Source of the DNA: Algibacter pacificus
GTDB taxonomy: Bacteria > Bacteroidota > Bacteroidia > Flavobacteriales > Flavobacteriaceae
DNA length: 64,000 bases
Assembly (NCBI RefSeq): GCF_008033385.1
Contig: NZ_VOGY01000001.1
Coordinates: forward strand, 62,001-126,000
Direction: 5' to 3'
Positions 8,101 through 14,365 of the stretch are shown here, one piece after another (the first letter of the stretch is position 1; each line of letters opens with the position of its first letter). A program made the translations under genes and the position numbers. The notes under the pieces were generated by a model. The model searched no databases, had not been told where the DNA came from, and worked only from the letters and a program-made list of their open reading frames with translations.

Positions 8101-8581
8101 CAAAGGATTTACAGAACCCGATCCGAGAGAAGATTTTTCTGGAAATGATGTGGCTCGAAAGCTATTAATTTTAGCGAGAGAGTTAGATTTGCATAATGAG
8201 TTTGAAGATGTTTCGGTACTGAATTTAATTCCGGAAGCGTATCAAAATATATCTGTGGAATCATTTTTAGGACAGTTAGATGTTTTAAATGAACAATACC
8301 AAACCATAAAAGATAAGCAAGAGCCAGGGCATGTGTTACGCTATATTGGTGATTTATCGGGCGATTTATCGAAAGATAAAGGTGTGTTGGAAGTGAAATT
8401 AGTGTCTATTCCAAATGATAGTACGTTGGGCCAAATAAAAGGGTCGGATGCTATTTTTGAAATATTTACCGAAAGTTATGGAGAACAGCCTATTGTAATT
8501 CAGGGAGCAGGAGCAGGTGCGGAAGTTACGGCTCGTGGTGTGTTTGGTGATATTTTACGATTGTCTAAGCATATAAACTAA
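5183..8581 (+). CDS. Triple fusion: homoserine O-acetyltransferase-like, aspartokinase, homoserine dehydrogenase
   Basis: 1132 residues, TTG start. Residues 1-325 are an alpha/beta-hydrolase of the MetX type: NHALTGNSD near 44-52, nucleophile Ser126 in GGSLGGG, Asp in VGVDSDLF and His in SVHGHDAFL. Aspartokinase starts at Met329 with KFGGKSLGNG, contains TLGRNGSNYTAA, then ACT regions (about 625-765, RGLLGKSGVDAR, IISQGSSERGIG). Homoserine dehydrogenase follows from about 775 with Rossmann GHGGVGG, SSNKIAN, GVFSGTLSYLFNNF and EPDPREDFSGNDVARK. The protein thus covers aspartate phosphorylation, homoserine formation and homoserine acylation. Kinase motifs differ from the usual KFGGTS and GSDYSA (Thr to Lys, Asp to Asn). 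Met329 is preceded by an A/G-rich stretch, consistent with an ancestral or alternative internal start. Confidence 0.92.
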   Translation: MKHPLQHIIIKDYRTESGVVNAEINLSYQVFGKALGTAPIILINHALTGNSDVAGENGWWLDLVGDEKVIDTKLYSILAFNIPGNSYDGFVIDNYKDFIARDVAKIFLLGLKELNTGKLFATVGGSLGGGIAWEMAALQPDFTENLVVIATDWKATDWLIANCQIQEQFLINSKNPVHDARMHAMLCYRTPESFKERFHRSKNDDLEIFNVESWLLHHGKKLQERFQLSAYKLMNQLLKTIDVTKNRPEDFNVLENIKANIHIVGVDSDLFFTAEENRETHKQLALTHPNVTYNEIHSVHGHDAFLMEYEQLEKIIEGIFVPDSKKKRMKVLKFGGKSLGNGEGLNNVISIIENKINNGDKISVVVSARGNATDELEAILSLAAKGIDYKAQLEVFKNYQKEPLKTVDFTEEFTLLDKLFEGVSLLGDFSGKIKDTILAQGELLAIKMVSELLNEKGIKSNAVDSRTLIKTDENFGNAIPIAKVSKDNVTAFFKAHKDAVNVVTGFIASNLKNETTTLGRNGSNYTAALIANYLDAEELQNYTHVNGIYTANPDLVADAEKIRELSFSEANELANFGTTILHAKTIIPLVEKNINLRILNTFNPEDEGTLITAKPSSKEVTSLSVLDNVALLNLEGRGLLGKSGVDARIFRALSIHDISVSIISQGSSERGIGLIINANQATQAVIALEREFENDFYSQDVNKIDVVDDVSVISIIGIELSSFHKPFNALIKNQITPLLFNNTVTGRNISLVVKKSQLHKAMNVIHGEIFGISKKINIAIFGHGGVGGALINQILKSRSDIEKRKAINLNVFAIANSKKQLLSKNGVETNWEDAIKTVETNSSIEDIIAFAKENHLENLIAVDNTASPNFYKNYGPLIEAGFDLVSSNKIANTISYDFYKDLRVQLKENNKQYLYETTVGAGLPLIDTIKLLHESGENITRIRGVFSGTLSYLFNNFSVEDKPFSEIIQETIDKGFTEPDPREDFSGNDVARKLLILARELDLHNEFEDVSVLNLIPEAYQNISVESFLGQLDVLNEQYQTIKDKQEPGHVLRYIGDLSGDLSKDKGVLEVKLVSIPNDSTLGQIKGSDAIFEIFTESYGEQPIVIQGAGAGAEVTARGVFGDILRLSKHIN

Positions 8582-8593
8582 TTCTGTTTTTTC

Positions 8594-8613
8594 ATTTCCG
8601 CGAAGGCGGAAAT
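8594..8613. repeat. GCGAAGGC hairpin, copy 1
   Basis: ATTTCCGCGAAGGCGGAAAT is a perfect hairpin with a GAAG loop. An identical copy lies at 15287-15306 after cysD and a diverged one at 14336-14351 after cysH. Here it is followed directly by a REP-like palindrome. Confidence 0.7.
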
Positions 8614-8616
8614 CTC

Positions 8617-8649
8617 AGACCTGTCAGGTTTTTAAAATCTAATAGGTCT
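8617..8649. repeat. REP-like palindrome, copy 2 (decayed right arm)
   Basis: AGACCTGTCAGGTTTTTAAA matches the left arm and centre of copy 1, but the right arm reads ATCTAATAGGTCT, with several changes. It lies in the 262-base gap between the fusion gene and metZ. Confidence 0.65.
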
Positions 8650-8689
8650 TTTCAAGAAAACCAAAACCCAGTTGGTTTAAAACAAACCA

Positions 8690-8783
8690 CAGCAGGTAAG
8701 TGCATTAGGGATTGATGCGGCATCCTTTTTTGTTTTTCTCAAAAAAGATATAGCGGAAAGCCCGACCCGATAGGGGAATGCCC
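8690..8783 (+). ncRNA. Conserved structured repeat element, copy A
   Basis: Shares three blocks with 29346-29510 and 46524-46681 (reverse strand): GCATTAGGGATTGATGC, GGCATCCTTTTTT, and AAAAAAGATATAGCGGAAAG followed by CCCGACCC-GATA-GGGG and AATGCCC. The T and A runs can pair around a variable loop, and GCAT/ATGC and CCC/GGG make two further short stems. It is in the gap before metZ. It may be a structured RNA of the flavo-1 type or a dispersed repeat; the family name is from memory. Confidence 0.6.
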
Positions 8784-8843
8784 AAATAAAAAGAATAATA
8801 AATCTTCTAAGGTTTTAAAGCCTTTGTTGAATAGTGAAAAAAA

Positions 8844-10016
8844 ATGAGCGAGCATAAAAAACATTTTGAAACAGAAGCGATACGCACACAGAGTGAAAAT
8901 ACACAATTTTCGGAGCATTCGGTACCTTTGTACTTAACGTCTGGATTTGTGTTTGAAGATTCTGAGGAGATGCGCGCGTCTTTTGCGGAAGAAAAACAAC
9001 GCGATTTATATAGTAGATACGGCAACCCGAATGTGACTGAATTTGTAGATAAGGTTTGCAAAATGGAAGGGGCAGAGGCCGGTTTTGCGTTTGCAAGTGG
9101 TATGGCTGCTGTGTTTTCTACATTTGCAACGTTGTTGGATGCTGGAGACCATGTGGTGTCTTGCAGTTCTGTTTTTGGTGCTACGCATGGTTTATTTACT
9201 AAGTATTTTCCGAAGTGGCATATTGAATGTTCGTATTTTAATGTCAATGAAGTTGATGCTGTTGAAAGTTTAATACGGCCAAATACCAAGTTTATTTATG
9301 CCGAAACGCCTACAAACCCAGGTGTTGATGTGTTGGATTTAGAGTTTTTAAGTGCTATTTGTAAAAAACATAATTTACTGCTGGTTATTGATAACTGCTT
9401 TGCGACACCGTATTTACAGCAACCTATAAAATTTGGTGCCGATTTGGTGATTCATTCGGCAACGAAATTAATGGACGGCCAAGGGCGTGTGTTAGGTGGC
9501 GTAACGGTTGGTAATGCAGCATTGATTCGTGAAATTTACTTGTTTTCAAGATTAACCGGGCCGTCTATGAGTCCGTTTAATGCTTGGGTATTGTCTAAAT
9601 CTTTAGAAACCTTAGCGATTAGAGTGGAAAGACATTGTGAAAATGCTTTAAAATTGGCGACCTTTTTAGAGGCACACCCTAAAGTAAAATGGGTGAAATA
9701 TCCGTTTTTAAAATCGCACCCTAAATATGATATTGCTAAAAAGCAAATGAAAATGGGAGGAAGCATTGTGGCTTTTGAGGTTGAAGGCGGAATAGAAGGT
9801 GGAAAGTCCTTTTTTGATAGTATAAAAATGTGTTCGCTATCTGCAAATTTAGGAGATACCCGAACGATTGTAACACACCCAGCAAGTACAACCCATGCTA
9901 AAGTTGAAGCTAGTGTAAAAGCGGCTGCGGGTATTACAGATGGTATGGTACGTTGCTCTTTAGGTTTAGAGCATATTGACGATATTATTGCCGATATAGC
10001 GCAGGCTTTGGGTTAG
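8844..10016 (+). CDS. metZ: Trans-sulfuration/sulfhydrylation enzyme, MetZ-like
   Basis: 390 residues, PLP enzyme of the Cys/Met-metabolism family, shorter than the MetY paralogue at 3830. The PLP lysine is Lys208 in HSATKLMDGQGRVLGG; VIDNCFATPY carries the cofactor Asp; THPASTTHAK and CSLGLEHIDD close the active site. This set fits O-succinylhomoserine sulfhydrylase (MetZ), making homocysteine directly from sulfide; cystathionine gamma-synthase or methionine gamma-lyase are alternatives that sequence reading alone cannot exclude. It follows the MetX-ThrA fusion with a 262-base gap full of repeats, so it may have its own transcript. ATG at 8844 follows GTGAAAAAAA. Confidence 0.85.
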   Translation: MSEHKKHFETEAIRTQSENTQFSEHSVPLYLTSGFVFEDSEEMRASFAEEKQRDLYSRYGNPNVTEFVDKVCKMEGAEAGFAFASGMAAVFSTFATLLDAGDHVVSCSSVFGATHGLFTKYFPKWHIECSYFNVNEVDAVESLIRPNTKFIYAETPTNPGVDVLDLEFLSAICKKHNLLLVIDNCFATPYLQQPIKFGADLVIHSATKLMDGQGRVLGGVTVGNAALIREIYLFSRLTGPSMSPFNAWVLSKSLETLAIRVERHCENALKLATFLEAHPKVKWVKYPFLKSHPKYDIAKKQMKMGGSIVAFEVEGGIEGGKSFFDSIKMCSLSANLGDTRTIVTHPASTTHAKVEASVKAAAGITDGMVRCSLGLEHIDDIIADIAQALG

Positions 10017-10194
10017 GTAAATAATATTGATTTGCGGTATTAATTTTACTTTTCGTGTTTTGTTATTTATGGATGTAATTTAATTGGCTGAAATGCTATT
10101 TGGAACATGAGATTTGGAATAGTTGCTATAATTTAGTGGTATTCTAATTACGAAAATTAGGAAGCAGGTATCTGGTTTTAAGTTTTTACCAAAT

Positions 10195-11283
10195 TTAGCG
10201 CGTATACCAATAAATAGTGGTGATTACGCCAATAATAGTAAGTACGGTAAGGCATATTTTCCAGATTGAATATGGACGCTGCCCAGCAATAAAGCCGTTT
10301 TCTCCGTTTACAAAAAAGCTGTAACGCTTCCCTTTAAATGAATAGGTGCTAATATAAACCGGTAATAAAATATGCTTGAAAGTTTCGTTTGTAAGGGTTA
10401 TATCTATTGAAGTTACCTTTTGAGTGTCGCCCCCAATATCTCTACGAGCCCAATTTTTTGCAATGGTTTTTGCTACTTTATTACTTTCAATGTGACCCTT
10501 TTGAAGCGGAATGGTGTATTTTTCTGTTACAAAACCTGAAAGGAAGGAATTGTTAAAGGGTTTTAATAATTTTAAATTCCAACGAGAAATCTTTTTAGGA
10601 ATGACACCTTGTTTTTGACTAGATGCTTTAATTAAAGTATCATCTATAAAGCCAGAAATATTACCAGAAGTCGCATACCAACGTGTTCGGCGTTCTTTCA
10701 CTGTTTTTCGGTTTTTTCCACTTCCTATAGTTTTAGTAATATAATAGTATTTGCCTCGCTTACCTGTATAATGAGCGTAAAGCTGAGCGTCAAAAGTCCA
10801 ATATGGTACATATAACCCTCTTGTTTGCTCTGGGTCTATTGCTGCTTTTTTTAAATCGTCTGGTGCAAACCATAAGCTTTCCACCCAAGTTTTAAATATT
10901 TGAAAAGCCTTTTTTTGATCAATCTGAAAAGGTAAAACTGCACCAGGTAGTATCCATTCCTCGTGATAAGCATCTTCTATTATCAACGGAGAACCACAAT
11001 AAATACAAGCAAGCGATTTGTAATTATCTTTAATATGTTGATTGGCTCCGCAGTTTTTGCAGTGAAGTATGGTTATTTCTTCACTATTGCTAAGTGACCC
11101 CATTTTCTTTAAGTAGGGTTTTAATTCTAATTCTTCAAAACCATTTTTCGATGTGTCAATTGTTTCTTTGTACCCGCAATAATCACAAGTTAAGGCAGTT
11201 GTTCCAGGGGCATAAGTAAGCTCTGCTCCACAATTAATACAGGATTTTTTGAGTTCAGATTTTTTAGTTGAAAAGCCTTCCAT
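10195..11283 (-). CDS. Zinc-ribbon membrane-anchored protein (TFIIB-type zinc finger)
   Basis: 362 residues. Two zinc ribbons lie at the N-terminus: C15/C18 with C33/C36, and C75/C78 with C93/C96. The middle, about 105-320, is a beta-rich domain of unknown function containing a basic loop (GKNRKTVKERRTRW). A single hydrophobic helix lies at about 338-357, so the protein is probably C-terminally anchored with its bulk in the cytosol. It is 98 bases downstream of an SPFH-domain gene in the same direction. The pair recalls the Bacillus subtilis ydjG/ydjI arrangement, where zinc-ribbon and SPFH proteins work at the membrane with PspA. No PspA is in this window. 10017-10194 contains nothing recognised. 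Confidence 0.75.
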   Translation of the reverse strand: MEGFSTKKSELKKSCINCGAELTYAPGTTALTCDYCGYKETIDTSKNGFEELELKPYLKKMGSLSNSEEITILHCKNCGANQHIKDNYKSLACIYCGSPLIIEDAYHEEWILPGAVLPFQIDQKKAFQIFKTWVESLWFAPDDLKKAAIDPEQTRGLYVPYWTFDAQLYAHYTGKRGKYYYITKTIGSGKNRKTVKERRTRWYATSGNISGFIDDTLIKASSQKQGVIPKKISRWNLKLLKPFNNSFLSGFVTEKYTIPLQKGHIESNKVAKTIAKNWARRDIGGDTQKVTSIDITLTNETFKHILLPVYISTYSFKGKRYSFFVNGENGFIAGQRPYSIWKICLTVLTIIGVITTIYWYTR

Positions 11284-11381
11284 TAAGTAAACATGTTAAA
11301 CCTATAAATTGAATTATAGAAGTGTTTTATAGGTTGGGTTGCAGAGGTTGTTTTTGTTGTAACTCAAGTTAAAAAAACGAA

Positions 11382-12512
11382 CTATTGTGGAGGGAGTGGA
11401 GGTGGTGTACTACCTCCTAAGAAGGATTTCAATTCGTCTATTTGTTGCAAAGGTTGCCATGTTGTTAATCCAGATTTCCATATAAGCGTATCTTTGTTTA
11501 TTGTTCTATTTGCAAATAAACTTTGTAATTTCCCAAAACTAACAGGGCCGGCTTGTAACCCATTTGAAGCATAAAAGTACTGAACTGATATTGGAATAGG
11601 GGGAGGTGTTTGTATGTTTTGTTGCTGTCTATGGTGTTCACTCATTTGTGGGGTCATTATACTACCCATTTGTTGAGCAAGAGCAAACCCCATACCCATA
11701 CCCATGCCCGCACCAGCCGTACCTCCATTGTTTAAAGCAGCGGCTTCAATGGCTTTAGCGGTTTTAAATTTGGTAAGCTTATCCAAGTCTAGTTTGTCTA
11801 TTCGGCTATATTCAAAGATTTCTTTTTTAAGGTCTTCGGGCATGGAAACATTTTCAATATAGAATTTTTCCAGTGATATCCCCACGCTGTTAAATTCGGG
11901 CTGCATGACCTCATTACAGGTTTCGGAAAGTTCTGTGGTGTTTGCGGCATATAATTCTATGGGGAGTTTTGCTTCTCCAACCGTATCTGTAAAACGTGTT
12001 GCAATAAGGCTTTTTAAGTGTTCATTAATTTCAAAATTGGTGAAATTACTATCCGTTCCAACAATGTTTATAATAAATTTTCCGGCATCGTTAATGCGAT
12101 ACGCGTAAGTACCAAATGCTCGTATTTCGACTAAGCCAAAACGGTCGTCACTTAAAGTTATAGGGTTTTTTGTTCCCCATTTTTCATCGGTAAAAAGATG
12201 GGTGTTTACAAAGTATACTTCGGCCTTAAACGGGCTGTCAAAACCGTATTTCCAGCCTTTTAATGTTGTTAAAATTGGAAGGTTTTTTGTGTTTAAGGTG
12301 TATGTGCCTGGTTTAAAAACATCTGCCAATTGACCTTCATTTATAAAAACAGCGGTCTGCCCTTCGCGAACAATAAGTTTAGCGTTATTTTTAATTTCAT
12401 TTTGATAACGCTCAAAACGATGGCAAATTGTATCATCGGTATAATCTAGCCACTCTATAATGTCTATAAATTCGTGACTTAATTTTTCTTTTATTTTACT
12501 AAAAATGTCCAT
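11382..12512 (-). CDS. SPFH-domain protein with C-terminal GYF-like domain
   Basis: 376 residues. Residues about 30-250 are an SPFH (band 7/virion core protein-like) region: IVREGQTAVFINEGQLADVFKPG at the front is the family hallmark (only its start, REGQTAVFINEG, needs checking). A Gly/Met-rich linker (GAGMGMGMGFALAQQMG) follows, and the last 60 residues (VQYFYASNGLQAGPVSFGKL...TLIWKSGLTTWQP) are a GYF_2-type domain that binds proline-rich peptides; the protein ends in GSTPPPLPPQ, a possible ligand for it. No signal peptide. Operon with the zinc-ribbon gene suggests a membrane-stress scaffold like YdjI. The function is inferred. Confidence 0.85.
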   Translation of the reverse strand: MDIFSKIKEKLSHEFIDIIEWLDYTDDTICHRFERYQNEIKNNAKLIVREGQTAVFINEGQLADVFKPGTYTLNTKNLPILTTLKGWKYGFDSPFKAEVYFVNTHLFTDEKWGTKNPITLSDDRFGLVEIRAFGTYAYRINDAGKFIINIVGTDSNFTNFEINEHLKSLIATRFTDTVGEAKLPIELYAANTTELSETCNEVMQPEFNSVGISLEKFYIENVSMPEDLKKEIFEYSRIDKLDLDKLTKFKTAKAIEAAALNNGGTAGAGMGMGMGFALAQQMGSIMTPQMSEHHRQQQNIQTPPPIPISVQYFYASNGLQAGPVSFGKLQSLFANRTINKDTLIWKSGLTTWQPLQQIDELKSFLGGSTPPPLPPQ

Positions 12513-12740
12513 TTTATAAAGATTTATTAAATGTGATTTTTAAGCTTATATCGTGTTAATAATGATAGCTTTACATTAGGTTGTCTCTTCAAATTTACTT
12601 TAAATTTTGATAAATACAATTTTTAAATTTAAATATTACTTAACTTTTTAAAAAGAGATATGGCTTTTATTGGGTAGATAATGGTTTACTTTTTGTTAGT
12701 TCACTATGGTATTATATTTATTAGAGACTTTTTGCAGTTG

Positions 12741-12784
12741 TTAGGTTATACATAGAGTACAACCTGTTTTTTTTTATAACCTAA
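12741..12784. promoter_or_regulatory. Nested palindromes and T-run upstream of the Rrf2 gene
   Basis: TTAGGTTATA (12741-12750) is perfectly complementary to TATAACCTAA (12775-12784). Its 5' arm can alternatively pair with GTACAACCT (12757-12765), a 9-pair hairpin with one mismatch followed by nine T. The layout allows either a DNA operator for the Rrf2 protein or a terminator/antiterminator switch. The rest of 12513-12833 is AT-rich, with the divergent start regions of the SPFH and Rrf2 genes. Confidence 0.5.
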
Positions 12785-12833
12785 TATGAACAAATAATTA
12801 TTCATTTTTTCTTAATTTAATTATCTTAGCGGT

Positions 12834-13253
12834 ATGTTATCTAAAAAGACTAAATACGGGTTAAAAGCACTCGCTTTTATTGCAAGAAACCAAAGTGATT
12901 CACCGGTACCTGTAAATGAAATTGCTAAGCACGAAAAAATTCCACAGAAATTCTTAGAAAGTATTTTATTAACTTTAAGGAAAGCCGGGATTTTAAGTTC
13001 TAAAAAAGGAAAGCATGGAGGGTATTATTTAAGACAACCGGCTACAGAAGTTAAAATGACCGATGTAATGCGGGTGCTAGAAGGTCCTATTGCAATGGTG
13101 CCCTGTGTAAGTCTTAATTTTTATGAAAAATGTGATGATTGTCCCGATGAAGATCAATGTAGTGTGAATAAACTCATGATTATGATACGGGATAATACGT
13201 TAAAAGTACTTCGAGACAATACGTTAGCCGATTTATCTAATATTAAATCTTGA
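12834..13253 (+). CDS. Rrf2-family transcriptional regulator
   Basis: 139 residues. The N-terminal winged helix carries KTKYGLKALAFIA, IPQKFLESILLTLRKAG (recognition helix region) and the wing SKKGKHGGYYL. Four cysteines, C91, C100, C103 and C109, lie where IscR and NsrR hold an iron-sulfur cluster; spacing CX8CX2CX5C differs from IscR, so cluster binding is only likely. Rrf2 proteins such as CymR and IscR control cysteine and Fe-S metabolism. It stands directly before the sulfate assimilation operon, in the same direction, with palindromes in front of itself and at the operon promoter. A TATCTTAG box ends four bases before the ATG, suggesting an almost leaderless mRNA. Confidence 0.9.
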   Translation: MLSKKTKYGLKALAFIARNQSDSPVPVNEIAKHEKIPQKFLESILLTLRKAGILSSKKGKHGGYYLRQPATEVKMTDVMRVLEGPIAMVPCVSLNFYEKCDDCPDEDQCSVNKLMIMIRDNTLKVLRDNTLADLSNIKS

Positions 13254-13342
13254 TAAAATCATGAAAAATTTTCGCTTTTCTATAGAATTTCTTCAGTTAA
13301 AGCCGAAAATATTTCATTATCCTAAAAAATACTTAAAACTTC

Positions 13343-13372
13343 TTTGTAAAGCACAAAATTGTATTACATTTG
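13343..13372 (+). promoter_or_regulatory. Bacteroidota-type promoter of the cys operon
   Basis: TTTG (13343-13346), 18 bases, then TACATTTG (13365-13372) fits the -33/-7 consensus TTTG-N17to23-TAnnTTTG exactly. Transcription would start at about 13378, 37 bases before the DUF2061 start. Confidence 0.8.
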
Positions 13373-13376
13373 TAAC

Positions 13377-13395
13377 TCCTACTAAAACGGTAGGA
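13377..13395. promoter_or_regulatory. Inverted repeat at the predicted start site of the cys operon
   Basis: TCCTAC (13377-13382), seven bases, GTAGGA (13390-13395) is a perfect inverted repeat placed right after the -7 box. Position suits an operator where a dimeric repressor blocks start-up; the neighbouring Rrf2 protein is the obvious candidate. It could also be a 5' UTR hairpin. Confidence 0.55.
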
Positions 13396-13414
13396 TTAAT
13401 ATAAAATTAAGAAA

Positions 13415-13672
13415 ATGATAGCGCAAATGTTATTAAAAAATAAAGAAAAGTCCACTTACCAAGAAGATGCTGTTGGAGAAAAACCAATTAGAAGTGTTGC
13501 AAAAGCTTTAAGCTGGAGACTTATTGGAACTTTAGATACTTTAATAGTTTCTTATTTTTTAACAGGAAAACTATCGGTAGCGGCATCTATTGCTTCTGTC
13601 GATTTTATAACAAAAATGGTGTTATACTTTTTTCACGAGCGTATTTGGAATTCAGTTAAATGGGGGAAATAA
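13415..13672 (+). CDS. DUF2061 small membrane protein
   Basis: 85 residues with the family hallmark KALSWRLIGTLDTL near residues 29-42, a hydrophobic segment continuing to about 65, and the ending FFHERIWNSVKWGK. Two transmembrane helices are likely, at about 33-50 and 54-72. The function of DUF2061 is unknown. It is the first gene of the sulfate assimilation operon and its stop is joined to cysH (ATAATGAT), implying coupled translation. A role in sulfate or sulfite handling at the membrane is inferred from this position only. Confidence 0.88.
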   Translation: MIAQMLLKNKEKSTYQEDAVGEKPIRSVAKALSWRLIGTLDTLIVSYFLTGKLSVAASIASVDFITKMVLYFFHERIWNSVKWGK

Positions 13673-14292
13673 TGATAGAGCAATCAGAATTAAATACATT
13701 AAATGAAGCGTTTAAAAATGCTTCACCACAAGAAATAATAGCCAAAGCTTTCGAATTGAGTAGCAAGGCTGTAGTAACAACAAACTTTAGGCCTTATGAA
13801 GCCGCTATTTTACATGCTGTAAATACGGTTACACCTAAAACAGCTGTTGTTTGGTGCGATACGGGTTACAATACTCCACAAACTTATAGGCATGCGGAGC
13901 AAGTTATAAAAAGTTTAGACTTAAACGTGTTTTTGTATGTACCAAAACAAACATCAGCGCACAGAGACGTGGTTATGGGGATTCCTAGCGTAGACGACCC
14001 TAAACATGCTTTATTTACAGAGCAAGTAAAATTGGAGCCTTTTGCAAGAGCGATGGCAGAACACCAACCAGAAGTTTGGTTTACTAACTTACGCCAAGGA
14101 CAAACCGCATTTAGAGATAGCATTGGCATTTTTAGTGTAAGTAAAACTGGTGTTTTAAAAGTGAGCCCGTTTTATTTTTGGAGTGATGAAAAATTAGATA
14201 CGTATTTGGAAGAAAACAACTTGCCAAATGAGTTTAAATATTTCGACCCAACAAAAGCATTGTCGAATAGAGAATGTGGTTTACACGGATAG
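13672..14292 (+). CDS. cysH: Phosphoadenosine phosphosulfate reductase (CysH)
   Basis: 206 residues from the ATG at 13672, preferred over an ATG four codons upstream at 13660 that overlaps DUF2061. It reduces activated sulfate to sulfite with thioredoxin. Seen: TTNFRPYEAAILHAV (nucleotide loop), WCDTGYNTPQTY, TNLRQGQTAFR, and the C-terminal ECGLHG with the catalytic cysteine. The paired cysteines that hold the 4Fe-4S cluster in APS reductases are missing; the matching place reads FTEQVKLEPFARAM. By family knowledge this points to PAPS rather than APS as substrate, yet no APS kinase (cysC) is in this window. Second gene of the operon, followed by cysD. Confidence 0.9.
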   Translation: MIEQSELNTLNEAFKNASPQEIIAKAFELSSKAVVTTNFRPYEAAILHAVNTVTPKTAVVWCDTGYNTPQTYRHAEQVIKSLDLNVFLYVPKQTSAHRDVVMGIPSVDDPKHALFTEQVKLEPFARAMAEHQPEVWFTNLRQGQTAFRDSIGIFSVSKTGVLKVSPFYFWSDEKLDTYLEENNLPNEFKYFDPTKALSNRECGLHG

Positions 14293-14335
14293 AAAGTTGA
14301 AAATTACAGAGCGTAAATAAGAAATAAAGAATATA

Positions 14336-14351
14336 TTCCGCGAAAGCGAAA
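14336..14351. repeat. GCGAAGGC-type hairpin, diverged copy
   Basis: TTCCGCGAAAGCGAA pairs CGC/GCG around a GAAA loop. It lies in the gap between cysH and cysD and resembles the perfect copies at 8594 and 15287. Confidence 0.4.
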
Positions 14352-14365
14352 TAACAAATAAGATT

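Noticed and set aside
8807-9289. Long reverse frame opposite metZ
   Set aside because: Cysteine/serine-rich shadow of a well-supported gene on the plus strand.
13660-13671. Upstream ATG for cysH
   Set aside because: It overlaps the end of the DUF2061 gene and adds only four residues; the ATG at 13672 joins the DUF2061 stop.
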